This document shows, piece by piece, positions 33,455 to 42,477 of a DNA stretch of 64,000 nt (position 1 is its first letter; every line of letters begins with the position of its first letter). The notes below the pieces were generated by a model, which had not been told where the DNA came from, ran no database searches, and worked only from the letters and a program-made list of their open reading frames with translations. Source of the DNA: Flavobacterium sp. ov086 (GTDB lineage Bacteria; Bacteroidota; Bacteroidia; Flavobacteriales; Flavobacteriaceae). The stretch spans positions 62,001-126,000 of the forward strand of contig NZ_FZNL01000017.1 of NCBI RefSeq assembly GCF_900187965.1. The letters are read 5' to 3'. The translations under genes and the position numbers were made by a program.

Positions 33455-35143
33455 ATGAAAAAAATTACTTTATTAGTATTTATTCTTTTTAGCTTTAAAA
33501 GCTGGTCACAAAATCCAAATTATAGATATCACGAACTACAAGATTTGGGGCCGAATATAGAATGGGCTATTGCAGTTGAATGCACCCAACACTATTCTCC
33601 CGTAGGAGTAAGGGAAGTAAATTTAAAACAAAATTTCAAATTAGAAGTTGGAAAAATTTACAAGGCAGATTTAGGTTTGAATTACGGGAACTTTGGTACA
33701 CGATATTACAAGGTAACTTATGCTGGAGATGCAGGAACTGATAAGGGAGATGAAATTGATACTCCTCCTGATTTTGGTGCACCAATTACCGATTTATGCA
33801 ACTCTTTATCCAGAAAATATATAAGACCAATTTTACTAGGATCAACATTACAAGAGGCTCAAAACAACTTTTGTTCAAACTTAACTGTTAATACTACCAG
33901 AGAAATGGTAAACATTAAAATAGCAAAATCGTTATCTTCAGGTGATATTTGTTTTATGGATTTTGGAAAAGGTGCTAATTACTATTTAATTGATGGAGCA
34001 GATGTAGAAAGTGGAGATGCAGATTATGAAGTAGATTCAACAGATAGCAATTCTCTTTTTTCTCTTATTACATTCAATTGCCAAAAACCAGACTTGCAAG
34101 CTGTATCAGTTGAGCCAAATATTATTAATGATAATTATTACAGAGGCTCTACAAAAAGTGCTAAATTTAACATCAGGAGTATCGGGACAAATATTCAAAA
34201 TACCAATACCACAGCCACCCTTTATCTTTCTAAAACCAGAAACTTCCTAAATGGTAATGATATTCAACTGACTACTAAAGTTAGTATTCCTACAGAAGTA
34301 AACGGAAACTTTATCTCAAACTTTATCTACACTATTCCAAGCAACGTTAGTAACGACAAATACTATTTAACACTTAAAGTAACAAACAGCGAAGATTTTA
34401 ATGCCTATAACAACGTAGTCTCGTCATCATCTAAAATAACTATTAAAGACGGAACTCCGCCAACAAATCCCACGAACCCAACAAATCCAACAAACCCAAC
34501 AGGCAAACCAGATTTAATTATCGACCCTAATAATACAATTGTGTTCAGTGATTGCTTTGATTGTCCTGCAGCATTGAGCGATTTACAAGGAAAAAGGCAC
34601 AGGATAAGTAACCAAAGCGGAATGTTAAGAATATCTTTGGTATCTGCTAAAAACACAGGAAACGGTATTTCTTCACCAACAAACGTTAGGTTTTATTTAT
34701 CATCTAACACTACATTAGATACAGCAGATTTAAAATCAAATGGAGCTGCCGTATCAATAAATGCAATAAATCCCGGAGAATCTTCTATAATTTCAGGTTC
34801 TACAATATTTTCTTCTGATTTTAGCAATAGTGGTACTTTATTTCTTAACAACTGGAATATTCTTATGGTTGTCGATGACTCAAAAACAAACACAGAATTA
34901 AACGAAAACAACAATGTAACAGTTATTCCTGTAACTTTTTATAATCCTTTTGCAAAAACTGCCATAGTAGAAACTAATGAACCTGTAGAACCATATTCTA
35001 TAAATGTTTATAATTTTGAAGGACAAAAAGTTTTAACAAAAAAAGTTAACTCTAAAGAGGAACAAAACAAAGTATTAGAATCATTAAAAAGTGGCATTTA
35101 CATTATCAAATCTAAGTACGAAACCCGAAAAGTTATTAAATAA
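33455..35143 (+). CDS. secreted CARDB-domain protein with T9SS sorting domain
   Basis: A 562-residue exported protein. Signal peptide MKKITLLVFILFSFKSWSQ; a Cys-containing N-terminal domain of unknown type (to about 205); a CARDB/APHP-like Ig domain (KPDLQAVSVEPNIINDN ... VSNDKYYLTLKVTNSED, about 210-325); a linker of repeated Pro-Thr-Asn triplets (about 333-348); a second CARDB-like domain (KPDLIIDPNNTIVFS, LNENNNVTVIPVTF); and a T9SS sorting domain (SINVYNFEGQKVLTKKV, LKSGIYIIKSKYETRK VIK). The Pro-Thr-Asn linker is encoded by a short tandem repeat that could vary in length. A surface or adhesive role is likely but unproven. Confidence 0.8.
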   Translation: MKKITLLVFILFSFKSWSQNPNYRYHELQDLGPNIEWAIAVECTQHYSPVGVREVNLKQNFKLEVGKIYKADLGLNYGNFGTRYYKVTYAGDAGTDKGDEIDTPPDFGAPITDLCNSLSRKYIRPILLGSTLQEAQNNFCSNLTVNTTREMVNIKIAKSLSSGDICFMDFGKGANYYLIDGADVESGDADYEVDSTDSNSLFSLITFNCQKPDLQAVSVEPNIINDNYYRGSTKSAKFNIRSIGTNIQNTNTTATLYLSKTRNFLNGNDIQLTTKVSIPTEVNGNFISNFIYTIPSNVSNDKYYLTLKVTNSEDFNAYNNVVSSSSKITIKDGTPPTNPTNPTNPTNPTGKPDLIIDPNNTIVFSDCFDCPAALSDLQGKRHRISNQSGMLRISLVSAKNTGNGISSPTNVRFYLSSNTTLDTADLKSNGAAVSINAINPGESSIISGSTIFSSDFSNSGTLFLNNWNILMVVDDSKTNTELNENNNVTVIPVTFYNPFAKTAIVETNEPVEPYSINVYNFEGQKVLTKKVNSKEEQNKVLESLKSGIYIIKSKYETRKVIK

Positions 35144-35161
35144 AAACGTTCGCAAAAACGG

Positions 35162-35191
35162 AAAAGCATCCGCCAAGGCGGATGCTTTTTT
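35162..35191. terminator. terminator between CARDB protein gene and tyrS
   Basis: Stem AAAAGCATCCGCC / GGCGGATGCTTTT with AA loop and T run; one of the strongest hairpins in the window. Confidence 0.92.
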
Positions 35192-35214
35192 ATTTAAAAA
35201 TTTAGTTTTTAAAA

Positions 35215-36510
35215 CTAAACCACTCTAATCACAAAATAATTTTTCTTTCCGCTTTGCAATAATACAAACTGGTTGTTGATTAAATCATTTGCTGTCAATA
35301 CAAAATCTTCTTTTATTTTTTCTCTGTTTACAGAAATTGAATTTGCTGTTAAAGCTCTTCTTGCTTCTCCGTTTGATTTAAAGAAACCCGTTTTTTCATT
35401 TAAAACAGTAACAATATCCAATCCGCTTTCTAAATCAGCTTTTGCGATTTCCGCTTGCGGAACACCATCAAAAACTTCTAAAAAAGTTGCTTCATCCAAT
35501 TGCTTTAAATCTTCTGAAGTTAAATTTCCAAACAAAATATTCGAAGCCTGAATTGCTTTTTCCAATTCTTCTTTACTGTGAACAAAAATTGTAATTTCTT
35601 CAGCCAATTTCTTTTGCAAAACTCTTAAATGTGGAGCCGCTTTGTGCTCTTCGATTAAAGCATCAATAGTTTCTTTATCTAAGAAAGTAAAGATTTTTAT
35701 ATACTTCTCAGCATCAACGTCTGTTGCATTTACCCAAAACTGGTAAAATTTATATACTGAAGTTTTATCAGCATCCAACCAAACGTTTCCTCCTTCAGAT
35801 TTTCCAAATTTAGATCCGTCTGCTTTTGTAATTAATGGCGTTGTCAAAGCAAAAGCCTTAGCATTTTCTCCTCCCATTCTGCGAACTAATTCTGTACCGG
35901 TGGTAATATTTCCCCATTGGTCAGAACCTCCCATTTGCAAAAGGCAGTTATTGTTTTTATATAAATGATAAAAATCATAACCTTGAATTAATTGGTATGT
36001 AAATTCAGTAAAAGACATTCCTTCACCTTCTCCACTCAATCTCTTTTTTACAGAGTCTTTCGCCATCATGTAATTCACCGTGATACGTTTTCCAACTTCA
36101 CGAGCAAAATCAATAAACGAAAACTCCTTCATCCAGTCATAGTTATTTACCATAACCGGAGCATTTGCTTCGCTTGAATTAAAGTCTAAGAAACGTGACA
36201 AAACACTTTTGATTCCGGCAACGTTTTTAGCTAAAGTTTCTTCGTTCAACAGATTTCTCTCATCAGATTTTCCAGATGGATCACCAATCATACCGGTTGC
36301 ACCACCAACCAAAGCAATCGCTTTATGGCCAGTTCTGTTTAGGTGAACCAATAAAATAATCTGAACCATACTACCAATATGTAGTGAATCTGCCGTTGGA
36401 TCAAAACCAATATAAGCCGTCGTTACTTCTTTCAGCAATTGTTCTTCCGTTCCTGGCATGCTGTCATGATATAACCCGCGCCACTTTAATTCTTCAACTA
36501 GATTCTTCAT
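35215..36510 (-). CDS. tyrS: tyrosyl-tRNA synthetase
   Basis: A 431-residue class I aminoacyl-tRNA synthetase charging tRNA-Tyr. The N-terminal YIGFDPTADSLHIGSM carries the HIGH-type motif (HIGS), MGGSDQWGNI is the tyrosine-binding signature, and KFGKSEGG is the KMSKS equivalent. The C-terminal 65 residues (GLDIVTVLNEKTG, ARRALTANSISVNREKI) form an S4 RNA-binding domain. Length and order match bacterial TyrRS. Single gene with its own -7 box. Confidence 0.97.
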   Translation of the reverse strand: MKNLVEELKWRGLYHDSMPGTEEQLLKEVTTAYIGFDPTADSLHIGSMVQIILLVHLNRTGHKAIALVGGATGMIGDPSGKSDERNLLNEETLAKNVAGIKSVLSRFLDFNSSEANAPVMVNNYDWMKEFSFIDFAREVGKRITVNYMMAKDSVKKRLSGEGEGMSFTEFTYQLIQGYDFYHLYKNNNCLLQMGGSDQWGNITTGTELVRRMGGENAKAFALTTPLITKADGSKFGKSEGGNVWLDADKTSVYKFYQFWVNATDVDAEKYIKIFTFLDKETIDALIEEHKAAPHLRVLQKKLAEEITIFVHSKEELEKAIQASNILFGNLTSEDLKQLDEATFLEVFDGVPQAEIAKADLESGLDIVTVLNEKTGFFKSNGEARRALTANSISVNREKIKEDFVLTANDLINNQFVLLQSGKKNYFVIRVV

Positions 36511-36527
36511 TTTTAAAATAATTTGTG

Positions 36528-36535
36528 CAAATATA
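36528..36535 (-). promoter_or_regulatory. -7 box TATATTTG for tyrS
   Basis: Exact consensus on the minus strand, 18 bp upstream of the tyrS ATG. Confidence 0.65.
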
Positions 36536-36697
36536 ATTAATTCCTTTAGGAGTAAACACTATAAAACACTCCTGTTGCAAAATATTAATTCGTTAATACC
36601 CTAATGAATAAGTTCGTATTAAAAATTATTATTATCTATTAAAAATTAAAATAAATCCCAAAAAACAACTACTTTCGGTAAAAAGTAACAAAATAAC

Positions 36698-37953
36698 ATG
36701 AAAAAACAACTACTATTAACCATTTCCTTTTTATTCTGCCTGACCTTTTCATACGCACAAATATCTTTTCAAAAAGGATATTATATATTAAATAACGGAA
36801 CCCGAACAGAATGTTTCATAAAAAATCTAGACTGGAAGAACAATCCAACAGATTTTAAATACAAAACACAACTTAATGACGCCGACTATAAAACTGAAAC
36901 CATTACAAACGTTCAAGAATTTGGAATTGATAATGAAAGCACGTTCAAGAGATTTAAAATAAAAATGGACCGTACAAGCGACGAACCAAATAAGTTATTA
37001 ACTGATAGAAACCCTGTATTTAAAGAAGAAGTGATTTTTTTAAAAATACTTACAAAAGGTGACGCCACTCTATATAGTTATACGGATCAAAACCTTATTA
37101 GATATTTTTATGAAACAAAAACAATCCCTGTAGGACAGCTTATTTATATAAAATATTATCAGTTTGATGGTAATGATGCTCCAACAATACTGGCCGAAAA
37201 TAATGAATACAAACAACAATTATTTAAAAATGTAAAAACAGAGAAAACAACCGAAAAAGAGATTATAAAACTTAATTATAATAAATCGGATCTTACTAAG
37301 TATTTCATAAAATACAATAGCACCAAACCTAATCTGACTGATGAGGAAAAAAAAAACTAAATAAAGGTCTTTTCTTTGTCAAAATAACACCAACTATCAG
37401 CTTTGTATCATTATCAACCAATAACCAATATAATCCAAACGAGAACGCACAACTAGACAACAAAATCAACTTCAAAATTGGAGCCGAAGCAGAATACATC
37501 CTTCCATACAACAAAAACAAATGGAGTGTCTTTATAAATCCTGCTTACTCAAAATATCAGGATGAGAAAACATACAATGTTCCCAGCGGTTTTATAGCAA
37601 ATCCGGAAACACCTTATAATGTAAAAGTAAAATATTCTTCAATACAAGTCCCAATTGGTATCAGGCATTATATGTTTATAAACCAAACCTCCAAAATTTT
37701 TATAAATGCAGCCTATACATTTGATTTAGGAAGCAAAACAAATATCACTTATACTGATGTCGTAAATGGAAACACAACAAACTACGAAGAGTCTTTTGCC
37801 AGCAATCTGGCTTTCGGTCTTGGTTATAACTTCAAAAACAAATTTAGCCTAGAAGCAAGATTAAATACCAAAAAAGAATTAATGCGCAATTACAGATCAT
37901 ATTCTGCACAATATAGCTCCATAGATTTTGTTTTAGGATACACCATTTTCTAA
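36698..37953 (+). pseudogene. outer membrane beta-barrel protein gene split by a frameshift at an A10 tract
   Basis: The first frame encodes 220 residues: signal peptide MKKQLLLTISFLFCLTFSYAQ, then ISFQKGYYILNNGTRTECFI, KNLDWKNNPTDFKYK and a strand-rich domain, ending DEEKKN at a stop in 37344-37360. In the -1 frame the sequence continues without interruption (LNKGLFFVKITPTISFVS ... NKWSVFINPAYSKYQ ... VPIGIRHYMFINQTS ... LEARLNTKKEL ... IDFVLGYTIF), a typical PorT-like barrel. Together they make a protein of about 418 residues, the normal size for this family as I recall it. The junction is ten A followed by C, containing the slippery heptamer A-AAA-AAC. It may be decayed, phase-variable, or read through by slippage. 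Confidence 0.8.
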
Positions 37954-37984
37954 TAAATATTACATCAAACATTTGATCATAAAA

Positions 37985-38029
37985 ACAATAAAGCAGCTTC
38001 AAAAAGTATATCTTTCAATCTGCTTTATT
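37985..38029 (+). terminator. hairpin after the split barrel gene
   Basis: Stem CAATAAAGCAG / CTGCTTTATTG with a 23-nt loop, followed by TAATTTTTC. The loop is long, so terminator activity is uncertain. Confidence 0.5.
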
Positions 38030-38096
38030 GTAATTTTTCTACTTTCAATCGTACAGAATTTGCATATAGATAAATCGAAAGTATTATATTTACAAA

Positions 38097-39098
38097 ATGG
38101 TATTAGTAACTGGAGGTACAGGTTTAGTTGGCGCGCATTTATTACTTCATTTAATTGAAAATGGAGAAAACGTTCGGGCTATTTACCGAAATCAGAATAA
38201 TATCCAAAAGACAAAATCAGTTTTTGAGTTGTATAAAAAAACTGATTTATTCGAAAAAATCAATTGGCTTGAAGCCGATATCCTCGATGTTCCTTCTTTG
38301 GAAATTGCTTTTATCGATATCGAATATGTTTACCATTGCGCCGCTTTAATTTCATTTGATCCAAAAGATGAAGATGCACTTCGAAAGACTAATATTGAAG
38401 GAACCGCCAATATGGTCAACTTTTCTCTAGCCAAAGGAATCAAGAAATTTTGTTTTGTAAGTTCTATTGCTGCTTTGGGAGATTTGGCTTCACATGAAAC
38501 TTATATTACCGAAGAAACAGATTGGAATCCGGAGAAACCTCACAGCGATTATGCCATTTCTAAATATGGTGCCGAAATGGAAGTTTGGCGTGGTGTTCAG
38601 GAAGGTTTAGATATTATAATCATAAATCCGGGAGTGATTTTAGGCCCAATCCCTAAAACAAAAAGCCAAGAACAAGGAAGCGCTGAACTTTACTCAAAGG
38701 TAGCAAACGGACTTTCTTTTTATACCCTGGGAAGCACAGGTTTCATAACTGTAGATGATGTTATAAAAATAGCTCATCAATTAATGAAAAGCGATATCAA
38801 AAACGAACGTTTTACGTTGATAGCAGACAATATTGTTTTCAGAGATATTCTTAATACAACTGCAGAGGCTTTGAACGTCAAGAAGCCAACTATTCATGCA
38901 AAACCAATCTTCATGAATTTTCTTTGGATTGCTGACGGAGTATTTTCGACTTTATTTTTCCAAAAAAGACGTATTACAAAAGCAACCGCAAAAGCGTCTT
39001 ATTCTAAAAATCTGTATGCTAATCAAAAAATAAAAACCGCTCTGGGAACGGTTTTTTCAGATGTGCATCAATACATAAAAGAAGTTTCAAAATTGTAA
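38097..39098 (+). CDS. NAD-dependent epimerase/dehydratase (extended SDR)
   Basis: A 333-residue extended short-chain dehydrogenase. The Rossmann motif MVLVTGGTGLVGAHLLLHL begins at residue 1, YHCAALISFDPKD is the NAD-ribose region, and the catalytic pair is in YAISKYGAE (about 159-167) after SSIAAL. NPGVILGP is the substrate-side loop. Its pattern is closest to dihydroflavonol-reductase-like or 3-beta-HSD-like enzymes, so the substrate may be a sugar, quinone-like or lipid alcohol; it is not assigned. The gene ends 2 bp before the convergent DUF4296 gene. Confidence 0.86.
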   Translation: MVLVTGGTGLVGAHLLLHLIENGENVRAIYRNQNNIQKTKSVFELYKKTDLFEKINWLEADILDVPSLEIAFIDIEYVYHCAALISFDPKDEDALRKTNIEGTANMVNFSLAKGIKKFCFVSSIAALGDLASHETYITEETDWNPEKPHSDYAISKYGAEMEVWRGVQEGLDIIIINPGVILGPIPKTKSQEQGSAELYSKVANGLSFYTLGSTGFITVDDVIKIAHQLMKSDIKNERFTLIADNIVFRDILNTTAEALNVKKPTIHAKPIFMNFLWIADGVFSTLFFQKRRITKATAKASYSKNLYANQKIKTALGTVFSDVHQYIKEVSKL

Positions 39099-39100
39099 CA

Positions 39101-39577
39101 CTAATTAGGGTTTTTCAACTTTATCATTCTTTTGATCGAATCAATATTTATTTTATTTGATGGCTTTTTAATAGTGTCTTTCAGAGTTTGTTTCACCTCT
39201 TTTTTCTTCTCTTTAGCCGCTTTCTTTTCATCAATTTTCACCAGAGAGTCTGTTGCTCTTTGATTCTTTGCCAATCGTTTCCCAATTTCATCAAACATTT
39301 CTTTATAACTGTCATAATCGGCAGCATAATACATATTGTTTTGCGCAAACTGTAAACTATCCACTTTATACTTTTTCAGAATAAACTTAGTCGGATTCGT
39401 TTCATTTGAATCTACCGACATTGGATTTTGATATTTAATGGCTTCCAAAAGAGACAAATCATACATAATATCAATCATCTTTCCTTTCTCAATAAGTTTT
39501 GCAGGTTGTTTGACCAACTCTTTTTTACAACTTACAGAAAGAAACAAAACCAACATTATTACTATAAAATTCTTCAT
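39101..39577 (-). CDS. DUF4296 lipoprotein
   Basis: A 158-residue lipoprotein: MKNFIVIMLVLFLSVSC with lipobox Cys at 17, then KKELVKQPAKLIEKGKMIDI and a helical body with DLSLLEAIKYQNP, FILKKYKVDSLQFAQNNMYY. This is the DUF4296 pattern, a Flavobacteriia-typical family of unknown function. The C-terminal about 45 residues are Lys-rich and charged. It lies 9 bp downstream of the dihydroorotase gene, in the run GT2, dihydroorotase, DUF4296, an arrangement I regard as common in Flavobacteria. Confidence 0.85.
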   Translation of the reverse strand: MKNFIVIMLVLFLSVSCKKELVKQPAKLIEKGKMIDIMYDLSLLEAIKYQNPMSVDSNETNPTKFILKKYKVDSLQFAQNNMYYAADYDSYKEMFDEIGKRLAKNQRATDSLVKIDEKKAAKEKKKEVKQTLKDTIKKPSNKINIDSIKRMIKLKNPN

Positions 39578-39586
39578 TTCAGCTTT

Positions 39587-40927
39587 TTATCTATCAAATA
39601 ATAATCGTTTTCCGGCGCGAATGTCTTTAATTTTGAAATTATTATAAACCAATTCTCCGTTTACAAAAGTATGCGTTATTCTGGATTTAAAAGTATAATT
39701 TTCAAATGGAGACCAACCGCATTTTGCCAGGATATTTTCTGGTTTAACACTCCAGGGTAAACTTGGATTTACGATAACCAAATCAGCAAAATAACCTTCC
39801 TTAACAAAACCTCTTTTTTCAATTTTAAAGATTTTAGCAGGATTGTGGCACATTTTCTCTACAATTTTTTCTACTGTAATTTTTCCTTGATGATGCGCTT
39901 CAAACATTGCCACAACAGCATGCTGCACAAGTGGACCTCCTGAAGGTGCTTTTAAATACGATTGCATTTTTTCTTCTTTCGTATGTGGCGCATGATCTGT
40001 AGCAATTACGTCGATACGTCCGTCATTCAAAGCTTTCCAAAGTTCAGCTCTGTCTTCTTTGGTTTTAACCGCAGGATTCCATTTAATAAAATTTCCCTTT
40101 GTTTTATAATCTTCGTCTGTAAACCAAAGGTGGTGTACACAAACCTCAGCAGTAATTTTTTTATCCTCTAATGGAATTTTATTCGTGAACAACTCCATTT
40201 CTTTCGCAGTAGAAAGATGGAAAATATGCAAACGAGCTCCTGTTTTTTTCGCCAAAGCCACTGCTTTTGAAGACGAAATATAACAAGCTTCAGTACTACG
40301 AATTAAATGATGCGCCGTTACCGGAATATCATCTCCGTATTGCTCCTTGAATACGGCAAGATTATTCTGAATTGTAGTTTCGTCCTCGCAATGAACTGCA
40401 ATTAACATTGGTGTACTTGAAAATATTCTTTCTAAAGTTGCTTCATTATCTACAAGCATATTTCCTGTTGACGAACCTAAAAAGATTTTGATTCCCGCAA
40501 CATTCTTTGGGTTTGTTTTTAAAACTTCTTCAAGATTATCATTTGTTGCCCCCATCATAAACGAATAATTCGCAAATGATTTTACAGCCGCAATTTGATA
40601 TTTATCTTCCAAAATTTCCTGAGTAACCGCATTAGGAACCGTATTTGGCTGTTCGATAAACGAAGTGATTCCGCCTGCAACAGCAGCTCTCGATTCAGAT
40701 TCGATATCGCCTTTATGAGTTAATCCCGGTTCTCTAAAATGTACCTGATCATCTATTGCACCGGGCATTAAATAATTTCCTTCGGCATCAATAACAATAC
40801 AATCGGATGTTTTTAAACTAATGCTGTCTGCAACTTCAACAATTAAGTCGTTTTCAATCAAGACATCACCTTCAAAAATAGATCCTTCGTTTACAATTTT
40901 GGCATTTTTTATTAAAATCCTATTCAT
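39587..40927 (-). CDS. pyrC: dihydroorotase
   Basis: A 446-residue zinc amidohydrolase closing N-carbamoyl-aspartate to dihydroorotate in pyrimidine synthesis. The metal-binding HxH is in DQVHFREPGLTHKGD (the Bacteroidota enzyme reads VHF rather than DxHxH of other types), further ligands lie in HCEDE and HHLIRS, HLSTA, and the catalytic Asp in ATDHAPHTKEEK. The length and these motifs fit the class I-type or allantoinase-like dihydroorotases of Bacteroidota. It is between the polyprenol glycosyltransferase gene (10 bp upstream) and the DUF4296 gene (9 bp downstream). An allantoinase or hydantoinase function is less likely in this context. Confidence 0.9.
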   Translation of the reverse strand: MNRILIKNAKIVNEGSIFEGDVLIENDLIVEVADSISLKTSDCIVIDAEGNYLMPGAIDDQVHFREPGLTHKGDIESESRAAVAGGITSFIEQPNTVPNAVTQEILEDKYQIAAVKSFANYSFMMGATNDNLEEVLKTNPKNVAGIKIFLGSSTGNMLVDNEATLERIFSSTPMLIAVHCEDETTIQNNLAVFKEQYGDDIPVTAHHLIRSTEACYISSSKAVALAKKTGARLHIFHLSTAKEMELFTNKIPLEDKKITAEVCVHHLWFTDEDYKTKGNFIKWNPAVKTKEDRAELWKALNDGRIDVIATDHAPHTKEEKMQSYLKAPSGGPLVQHAVVAMFEAHHQGKITVEKIVEKMCHNPAKIFKIEKRGFVKEGYFADLVIVNPSLPWSVKPENILAKCGWSPFENYTFKSRITHTFVNGELVYNNFKIKDIRAGKRLLFDR

Positions 40928-40937
40928 TACTGTGGTA

Positions 40938-41663
40938 TTATAACGTATTGACTAATTTTTTTAATCTAAGTGAAATCACCCCCAGAATTGCTTCCTTAAT
41001 AATGGCGTTGCTCATTTTTGAAACCCCTTTAGTCCTATCTGTAAAGATAATAGGAACCTCTTTGATTTCAAACTTAGCACAATAGGTTCTGTATTTCATT
41101 TCGATTTGAAAGGCATATCCAACAAATTTAATTTTATTGAGATTAATCTTTTCCAATACTTCTCTTTTATAACAAACAAAACCGGCTGTGGCATCATGAA
41201 TTTTCATTCCCGTTATAAATTTCACATAAACTGATGCAAAATATGACATTAAAACCCGGCTTAAAGGCCAGTTTACCACATTTACACCTGTAACATAACG
41301 TGATCCAATAGCTAAATCTGCGCCTCCAAAATGACAGGCGTCATATAATTTTTCAAGATCGTTTGGGTTGTGTGAAAAATCAGCATCCATCTCGAAAATA
41401 AAATCATATTTGCGTTCTAATGCCCATTTAAAACCATGAACATAAGCGGTTCCTAAACCAGATTTTTTGGCTCTTTTTTCTAAAAATAATCTTTCAGGAA
41501 ATTCTTCCTGCAAAGCAATTACCTTACTAGCAGTATGATCAGGCGAATTATCATCTATTATCAAAAGATGAAAAGACTTATGTTGTGACAGTACAGCTCT
41601 AACTATACTTTCAATATTTTCAATTTCGTTATAAGTGGGAATTATGACAATACTATCATTCAT
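40938..41663 (-). CDS. polyprenol monophosphomannose synthase-like GT2
   Basis: A 241-residue family 2 glycosyltransferase without the C-terminal membrane domain, like Dpm1/Ppm1. IIPTYNEIENIESIVRAVL opens the GT-A fold, LIIDDNSPDHTA and EMDADFSHNP hold the DxD-type metal site, and YVTGVNVVNWPLSRVLMSY and DATAGFVCYKREVL complete the DPM signature. It would transfer mannose (or another hexose) from GDP-sugar to polyprenyl phosphate at the inner membrane. First gene of the operon with dihydroorotase; its own -7 box is at 41685-41692. Confidence 0.9.
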   Translation of the reverse strand: MNDSIVIIPTYNEIENIESIVRAVLSQHKSFHLLIIDDNSPDHTASKVIALQEEFPERLFLEKRAKKSGLGTAYVHGFKWALERKYDFIFEMDADFSHNPNDLEKLYDACHFGGADLAIGSRYVTGVNVVNWPLSRVLMSYFASVYVKFITGMKIHDATAGFVCYKREVLEKINLNKIKFVGYAFQIEMKYRTYCAKFEIKEVPIIFTDRTKGVSKMSNAIIKEAILGVISLRLKKLVNTL

Positions 41664-41684
41664 TTTTCTTGGGTAATTTCACCG

Positions 41685-41692
41685 CAAAAGTA
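41685..41692 (-). promoter_or_regulatory. -7 box TACTTTTG for the GT2 operon
   Basis: Exact consensus on the minus strand, 22 bp upstream of the GT2 ATG. Confidence 0.62.
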
Positions 41693-41754
41693 AACTTTTT
41701 ATAGCATTTGATTCATAATAAATATATAATAAAAGTATTGATACAAAAAATTAC

Positions 41755-41762
41755 TAATTTTG
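41755..41762 (+). promoter_or_regulatory. -7 box TAATTTTG for the DUF4271-hemD operon
   Basis: Exact consensus ending 8 bp before the ATG at 41771; the mRNA would be nearly leaderless. Confidence 0.6.
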
Positions 41763-41770
41763 TGATCGTT

Positions 41771-42463
41771 ATGATTGATCAACTTCACCCCCGAATTCTC
41801 GAGAACAAAGACTGGGCAACACTTTTATTTGTGTTGACTTTTGCTGTTGTTGCTATGACTAAATCAGCTTATGAAACTAGATTTAGTGAATTTAGCAAGC
41901 TTATTTTCTCCGATAAATACGCAAAAATTTACCGCGACAACAATCATCTAAAAAGTAGCTTTACGGTTGGTTTGTTTTTTGTACAAATTATTTCGTACGC
42001 TTTTTTCATTCTGCTTACGTTGCATATATTTTCGCAAAATCCTAAAACAGGAGCTTATGAAATATTAAAAACCGATTGGATTTTGTTTGTTCAGATTGCC
42101 ACATTTTTACTTTATTTTATTCTGGCAAAGTATTTAATTGAGAAAATTGTAGCAGCTTCTTTCAATATCGACGAATTTATGGAGCTTTTTAACTTACAAA
42201 AAGTCACTTATCGAACATATATTGGCATTTTAATCCTTCCTATTAATGCAGTTTTGTTCTATTATGACAATATTCCAAAAACTATACCCCTCGTTATTAT
42301 TGGTATTTCACTGTGTATTAGCCTGTACTCATATTTTATTTCAATAAAAACGTATCAAAACGTAATAATCGGTAAGTTATTTTATTTTATTTTATATCTT
42401 TGCGCTCTTGAAATAGCCCCTTATTATTTTCTCTATTATTGGATTACAAAAGGGAGTGCTTAG
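41771..42463 (+). CDS. DUF4271 membrane protein
   Basis: A 230-residue integral membrane protein. The ATG at 41771 is preferred: an earlier in-frame ATG at 41708 lies upstream of the -7 box. It has about six transmembrane helices (WATLLFVLTFAVVAMTKSAY, GLFFVQIISYAFFILLTL, ILFVQIATFLLYFILAKYLI, IGILILPINAVLFYY, PLVIIGISLCISLYSYFI, IGKLFYFILYLCALEIAPYY). DUF4271 proteins are restricted to Bacteroidota and regularly sit directly before hemD, as here (14-bp gap). Role unknown; a link to haem synthesis is suggested only by the conserved pairing. Confidence 0.85.
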   Translation: MIDQLHPRILENKDWATLLFVLTFAVVAMTKSAYETRFSEFSKLIFSDKYAKIYRDNNHLKSSFTVGLFFVQIISYAFFILLTLHIFSQNPKTGAYEILKTDWILFVQIATFLLYFILAKYLIEKIVAASFNIDEFMELFNLQKVTYRTYIGILILPINAVLFYYDNIPKTIPLVIIGISLCISLYSYFISIKTYQNVIIGKLFYFILYLCALEIAPYYFLYYWITKGSA

Positions 42464-42477
42464 AAAATGTTTATAAT

